Of a stretch of 64,000 nt of DNA, positions 58,663 through 64,000 are shown piece by piece. This DNA is from Asterias rubens (lineage: Eukaryota; Echinodermata; Asteroidea; Forcipulatida; Asteriidae): assembly GCF_902459465.1 (NCBI RefSeq), contig NC_047067.1, positions 21,389,680 to 21,453,679 on the forward strand. Reading direction: 5' to 3'. The notes below the pieces were generated by a model that did not search any database, was not told where the DNA came from, and was given only the letters and a program-made list of their open reading frames with translations. Within the stretch, counting starts at the first letter, position 1. Each line of letters opens with the position of its first letter. Made by a program: the position numbers and the translations under genes.

Positions 58663-59623
58663 TAGGGCCACTGATTTTCCGCGATCGCGGAAAACGGACG
58701 GAATTCGCGGAATCCGCCCTTTGAAACGGAAAACGGGATTTCAGAAAACTTGATTTTTTTTTTTTTTTTTTTTTTTTTCTTGACGCCAAAACTATTGAAA
58801 TTGCATTCTTTATTAAGATTCTTTTTGTTAAACTAAAAAGGCATCAGAAATCAGACCATTAAAAAGTACGAGATCGTAACCGTGGATCATTCTGTTCTAC
58901 TTCACACCATCCTCAATGTTTACACACATGATGTACACACGTTGTTAACATGGTTAAGCGAAGGGCATTATTCGCGGCACGTTTTAAACATTTTTTGTTC
59001 ACCCAAATTGCATTTTCTCCCTCTCTTTTACCAACAATAATACACAAACTAGCTTACCTATGATCTATAAGAACACATACAATGTTTTTTCATCTCGGAA
59101 AGGTCTAAAATAAAACCGTAAACTGTCAACATTCTGTCGCCAAAGCGAAAACAAAATGGCTGACATTTTGTTTGTGGATGGAGAATGGTCACGTCCATAG
59201 ACTTGTTCCCAAGTCTTTGATCATGCTGAAACAGCGCCCTCTTGTGGATACACTCCTGTCATTAGCCTACAATGTGGCTGATGCAGAGAATCAACTGCAG
59301 TTTTAGACTTGGAATCAAGTCTATCACATCATGTGCATTGATACTGCAGTCACAGTGCAACCTTTTTAGAACAGCAGTATACAAAATAATCAACAATTAT
59401 AAAAAAAAGTATTTTTTTGAAATTTGTCAGTTCAAATGAACATTTTACGAAGTCAACAGTGCAACTTATCTCAAATTGATTTTTATAAGTGTGTCCCTGG
59501 GTATTAAACAACCTTTTATCTAATTAAAAAAACATGAAACGGAATTTTTTGTGCCTGAAACGGAATTCATGTTTTTGCCAAACGAAATTTGCACTTTTCT
59601 GAAACGGAAAATCAGTGGCCCTA
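58663..59623. mobile_element. Non-autonomous hAT-like element, about 960 bp
   Basis: The ends are inverted: AGGGCCACTGATTTTCCG on the left and CGGAAAATCAGTGGCCCT on the right. Flanks 'ctagatat' and 'atagatat' match at 7 of 8 positions, in line with the 8-bp duplication of hAT transposons. The near-terminal zones repeat 'gaaacggaaaa'-like words ('ttgaaacggaaaacggg' at the left; 'gaaacggaatt' twice at the right). A T-run sits at about 58,747-58,779. There is no transposase frame. A smaller hairpin element is nested at 59197-59324. Confidence 0.75.
59197..59324. mobile_element. Nested 128-bp inverted-repeat element
   Basis: The ends ATAGACTTGTTCCCAAGTCT and, reversed, ATAGACTTGATTCCAAGTCT are inverted repeats and each is itself partly palindromic (ACTTG..CAAGT). 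Inside lies CCACAAGAGGGCGCTG on minus (59232-59247), a CTCF-like core. It lies inside the hAT-like element, so it is the younger insertion. Confidence 0.65.
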
Positions 59624-60220
59624 TAGATATGACATCGCAGTGTTGGTTGGTACGTAGATTGCTGTACATGGCAACATTTGGTCAATGTGTTTGTTGAGCT
59701 TGATTAAAAAAGTTGAGCATGAATTATACACAGTATATCAAAACAAAGTAAAAAACAAAAACAGAGTTTATGTAGACTTAAAAAAAAAAAAAGAGTTAAA
59801 CACTTCTATATTTGAATTATGTAAATTATTATCGACTTTAAATTTAAAAGGGTAAAATTGAAGTCTTGAAAGTACCGTATACTTTAAGGAAAGGTCTTTG
59901 AGGAATGAACTAAACCAAATGAAATTACAACAAATTTTATGATTATATATTGTTTGCTTATTGTGTTGTTCTTTTTTGTCTTTTTTCCTTTAAATTGGAG
60001 TTTTGTTTATGAAACTTGAGCAAGAAGTATCAAGACACAACATAGGGTACATGCATGTAATAATTGTATCTAGTTTCTCCACTTAAGCTTGTTTCTGCCC
60101 AGTTCCTGAACCAGTTCTCGTGTTGACAAAACAATCCAACTTTGGATCTATAAGATGCAGTTGTCTCGGAGTAACATTACCAATCCTAAGAATGTCATTG
60201 TTGATCCACTATTATTCCGG
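59624..60220. other. CWC25 3' flank
   Basis: AT-rich sequence without open frames of note. It probably contains the minus-strand 3' UTR of CWC25; no canonical AATAAA complement could be fixed with confidence. Confidence 0.4.
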
Positions 60221-63200
60221 TCACCTCTTGGCGAAGTTCTTATCAAGAGCAGCTTTGGTCCGTTGGATGTTATAGATATTTCTATGGATACGATCTTCTA
60301 CTGAGCTGTTCTCAGGTAACTTCATAGGTCTGAATAATGCAAAAGCATGAAAGTAATGATCAGTAAAGCTGTGTTGGGATTAATGGCTATTGTTGTGGCT
60401 ACTGCCTTATCACTGTAAGGTCTGTATCAGTGTTATTACTGCAGCCATAAGCCATAGTCATGGCTGAGGTCGTTTAATAGACCCCCTTGCTTCTTATCTC
60501 ACAAAGTCAAACAGAGCCCTCACTGAGGTCAACATCGGGGTGTTGTGAGAAGTGTGTACACATTTGCACCTCTCCATTTTAGTTTTCAGCCTTTGATTAC
60601 GTAGACAGTTTTATGAAGGCTTACTGGTATTGTGGTACAGTTGTATTTCATATTGTGATAACTTACTGTGCAAATTCAGCATTCTTGGATTTCTTCTTCT
60701 CCATTTCGACCTCGGCCTGTTCCTCTTTCTGTATGAAACGAATTTATAAAAATGCAAGATTGAGGAAAGGAAAAGTATAGCAAAACCTTTACTGTGACTG
60801 TAAGTTAGTCTACCAACAGCGGTGCACACCACCGTGAACATCCAAGCCATGTAGATTTTTTTTTTTCAGATCTTTGAATTGGCCAGAATTCAGCAGCTAT
60901 TTTTTTCATATGTGCCAAAAATACATGTTCCAAAATAAATAATTCTGAAATTGACATTTTGGGTCCTGAAACCTAACCCACAGTTCATGCCAAAATTTTT
61001 CATTATGGGTAGATTTTTTTACTTCACCAAAATTAAGCATTTGAATAATTAAAGACTGACCTCGTAGGTCATGACCCTTGACTTGCGTTGGTCATCCCTC
61101 CACTGTGCATTCGTCATCATCTCAGCTCGCTTTCGCTCCATCTCCTCGGTCGTCAGTTTCCTTCACAATAAAAAAACACAATAATCCTGAGTTACTATTG
61201 CTCCAAATGAGAAAACAAACGAACTTCCAATAGGTCTTCAGTTTTGTCCTTTAACTTGAAATTCTAATAGCTTTTTAAAAGATGTTAAAGTTTTCATTTT
61301 CTGAAACACATGACAAGTAACTATAAGAAACCAATTGTTTATCTATTTGTACCTTTTTGGCGCCATACTCTTTTGGCTATTCCTTTGCTGTGGAGATTTG
61401 CTCCTCGAGACTTTGTCAGATGACCTCCCATGATGCTTCAGAGGTGAACGTGATCGACTCCTTCCCCTCCGTTTCTCACCTCGATTGTCACTATTTCTAT
61501 TTCTCTCTACTCTGGATACGGGTGAGGGTGACCTATTCTGTTTTTTCTCGTGGTGTTTGGTTCTAGAATGGGAAGATCTATCATGGTTTCTTGAGCTATG
61601 CTTGTCTCTACTGTCGGACTGATATTTGGGAGGGCTGGTTGCTTGAGACGGGGGCGGGGATCTTCGCTGACTTCTTGCTCCTCTCTGCAGACCATAACCT
61701 GCTGGAATTCTCTCTTCATCATGTCGCTGTCTCCTTGATGCTGGGGGTGATGACATATCATCTCTCCCTCTCTCATGAGATCGTGACATTTTCATTTTCT
61801 CCGTTGATTTGTGTCGTTTTCGCTGCATGCCCTGGTCGTCAGAGTCACTCTCGCTGGAGGAAGACTCGGACTGGACTTTCTTCCCTCTATGTTTCTTCAA
61901 TATTTCTCTCTCTAAAAGCTCTTTCATTCTACTCTTGTTCAGGGAAGCAAGTGTCTGTTCCTGTCCTCGTCCGCGACCCCGATCGTCGTCACTCCCACTT
62001 GAATGTTTTCTGTTGTGACCTCTCATGTGATGTTTTCCTTTGTGTCTTTCGCTGGACGCTCCAGAGTTGTGCATTCTCCTCTTCTGGTGTCTTGAGGCTG
62101 TGTCATCATCGCTCTCGCTCTCAGACCTCCTGTGTTTGTTCCTCTTCTTCTCCTTGTGTTTCTTGGCCTTTTTACTCTTCTTTTTGTCGGATCCAACTTG
62201 AGAATGAAGCTTGAAATGAAAATAAAAAATCAAACTCATTTAGTTTTAACATCTTGTGTTCACTGATATAAACTTGACAAATTTACAGAATTAATCTTTT
62301 TTTTTTCACAGGAGTCCGAAAATATTCAGAAAACTGCTATACACAGGTCTGTGTTTAGGGTGTAACCAAACTAATGTTCTTTTTCCAGGATACAACAAGG
62401 AAGGACAATGTACAGACACCATCAAGAATGACTCAATCAGTTGTGAAATATAAATAAGATAGCTTCTTTAAAGCTTACCAATTGTTGTAGCTGTTTCATC
62501 CTTATTGGATTACTAACTAGCTCCTTCCGATTGTTCAGTTCACGCTTTCTGAAAAAGTAATACAGTAGCCAGAGTGAAAATGACATCACTTCCCAACTTG
62601 GCATATTTTATATAGCAACATTAATTGTTTAGTCTTGTATTCAACAGCAATATTTCTGAGTTACAGAGTCAACAAAATTATCCAACTTGAGTTTTCTGAA
62701 GATGATGACTTTTTATTTGTGTATTTTTCTACAAATGTTGGATTGAACGTCAAAGAGTGGAAGAACATGAAGAAGTAGAAATTAAAAACTAAGTAAATTT
62801 ACTTGATTGCAAAGAGTGGATCCTCTCGCATCTTTCTAGCCATATCCTTGGCATCAATAGCAGGACTTGCTGGGCTGCTCACAACTGCAATAGAACCACG
62901 ATCCAGAGCCTAAAAACAAACACAAAATGCACAATCAACATTTTGATTATGAAACAAGGTGTACACAAATCTTTCTAAAGGCAATCCACAGGTGGCTTGA
63001 GCCCCCTGCTGTTTAGAGTAGACTGATGTCTGACCGCTTGATTATCAAGCTAAATGCAGAGACTTTGTGAGTGAACATTAGACTTCTTAAGAGGCTTTTT
63101 ATAACCTAAAAATGAGTGAGTTCTTCTTACTCCGTTGGACTGAGTATTTCCACTTTGTTTATCAACGATGACTTTGTCAACCTCCTTCCCAAGCAGGTAA

Positions 63201-63841
63201 TCGTCAGGGTTGACATGACCCCCTGGTCCTTTGTACATCCAGTCTAGGCGATCTTTGCGTTTCCTTTTGTTCAATAGAAAAACAAAAAGCAAAATTTAAT
63301 TGTTACTTCAAGTTTATCCCTCCCTGGGCAAGACCAGCGAAACTCTGAAGGGTGTTGATGGGAGAAAAGTGAACAAATTTATTAGTACAAATGTTTCCGC
63401 CTTTGATATTGTCCTTTGTGTTTCCATCTCCTTGACGTCAAACCAGCCCCTTCCCTCCCCCTTTGTCTACCTTTTATTACTGTTTACCCCTTGCTTTGCT
63501 GTGTGCTTCCTGACTTTCTCTCTCTATTCATGTATTCCCACTTGACTGCTTATGTAACACTTGTAAAGTGTGTTGTGTTGTCATTTAGCCTTTAGAGTCT
63601 TTTCCACTAGAGTCGAAAAGTCAGACCAAACTAGAAGTGTTGTATCTGAACCAGTTTCAAATACTCACTCAATGACCCCCGCATCTTCTCCTCTCCTCCT
63701 CATCTCTTCTATGGCTCTCTCTTCTTGACGCTCCTCCTTGAGTTCTTCAAGTCTCTTTCGCTCCTTCTTGTCACTCTCCTCTAGCTTCCACTTCTTCTCC
63801 TGGTTGTCAAGGCGACGAGGATCCCAACTCTTCTTCAGGTT
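60221..63841 (-). CDS. CWC25: Spliceosome-associated protein CWC25 homolog (N-terminal exon outside window)
   Basis: Eight minus-strand exons join in frame to 536 aa: 63841-63669, 63263-63131, 62909-62803, 62548-62479, 62209-61353, 61160-61061, 60728-60667 and 60329-60221. CWC25 joins the catalytically activated spliceosome and promotes the first splicing step in the nucleus. The in-window start NLKKSWDPRRLDNQEKKW lies just inside the Cir_N region, so only a handful of N-terminal residues are missing. DWMYKGPGG is at 65-73, and ARKMREDPLFAIKKRE follows near 97. A Lys/Arg/Ser-rich region spans 162-447 (SRSRSRSP-like tracts). The conserved C-terminal blocks KLTTEEMERKRAEMM, WRDDQRK and SVEDRIHRNIYNIQRTK lead to the stop. 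It is longer than the 425-aa human protein, nearly all in the RS-like exon. Confidence 0.95.
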
Positions 63842-64000
63842 CTTGGGTAGTGAAAGGATTTTTAAAACATTATTATATTTAACCAAAAGGCTTGTTTTAC
63901 AGTGTGATGTACACTGTATACTGTAAACAACTGCAAGCTCTATTTCTTCCTTCATGCTTTAATTCACTTCTATTTGGGATACAATTGGTCTTGGTACAAA
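63842..64000 (-). other. CWC25: Intron before CWC25 exon 2, continuing past the window
   Basis: The acceptor (cactacccaag) at 63842-63843 starts the first exon seen. No ATG-containing block that would supply the usual MGGGDL-type start is found up to 64,000, so the first coding exon lies beyond the window. Confidence 0.6.

Noticed and set aside
61591..62214. 207-codon plus-strand frame
   Set aside because: It is antisense to the large CWC25 exon, whose minus-strand reading is clearly conserved.

Overview
The window is eukaryotic: coding sequence is split into short exons with GT-AG introns, and AT-rich non-coding DNA is dense with short inverted-repeat elements and tRNA-derived SINE pieces. 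The repeat families (a TTAA-flanked element of the 'acactggacact' type, a fold-back family with 'aatttcataaagc'-type ends, SINE tails ending in ATT runs) and the metazoan gene set suggest a marine deuterostome, most likely an echinoderm and perhaps a sea star. That placement is inference from recognised repeat style, not from a search.

Bases 1 to about 15,612 form one giant imperfect palindrome. Its arms (1-6350 and 8451-15612) look about 98-99% identical by eye and read as reverse complements about a centre near 7,400. Each arm has an outer array of 262-bp units, a multi-kilobase body with remains of a spliced transcript, and an inner array of about 105-bp units. A roughly 300-bp unique loop (6781-7085) joins them. 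The right arm lacks 1,233 bp present in the left arm, has about three extra outer units, and carries a 1,075-bp insertion. The left arm runs off the window.

From 15.6 to 36.2 kb I find no conserved host gene. This stretch holds several small inverted-repeat elements, SINE fragments, a dead Tc1-like transposase fragment, minisatellites, promoter-like motif clusters and one possible small three-exon gene (25,080-26,445).

From 36.7 to 64 kb there are four host genes. (1) A secreted or GPI-anchored carboxypeptidase of the N/E/M type lies on + (36,775-40,837, 8 exons, 448 aa). (2) A roughly 1,074-aa disordered protein with two C-terminal SH3 domains lies on - (43,241-48,552, 4 exons found). (3) A complete GRASP55/GRASP65 Golgi stacking protein lies on + (50,223-56,595, 8 exons, 385 aa). 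(4) The spliceosome factor CWC25 lies on - (60,221-63,841, 8 exons; the first coding exon is beyond the window). Genes 2 and 3 are head to head and genes 3 and 4 converge. The genes have unrelated jobs (peptide processing, scaffolding, Golgi structure, splicing), as expected for a metazoan locus. Their introns carry further mobile elements, including a 13-bp-TSD SINE, a triplicated 72-bp segment and a strikingly palindromic element in an intron of the SH3 gene.
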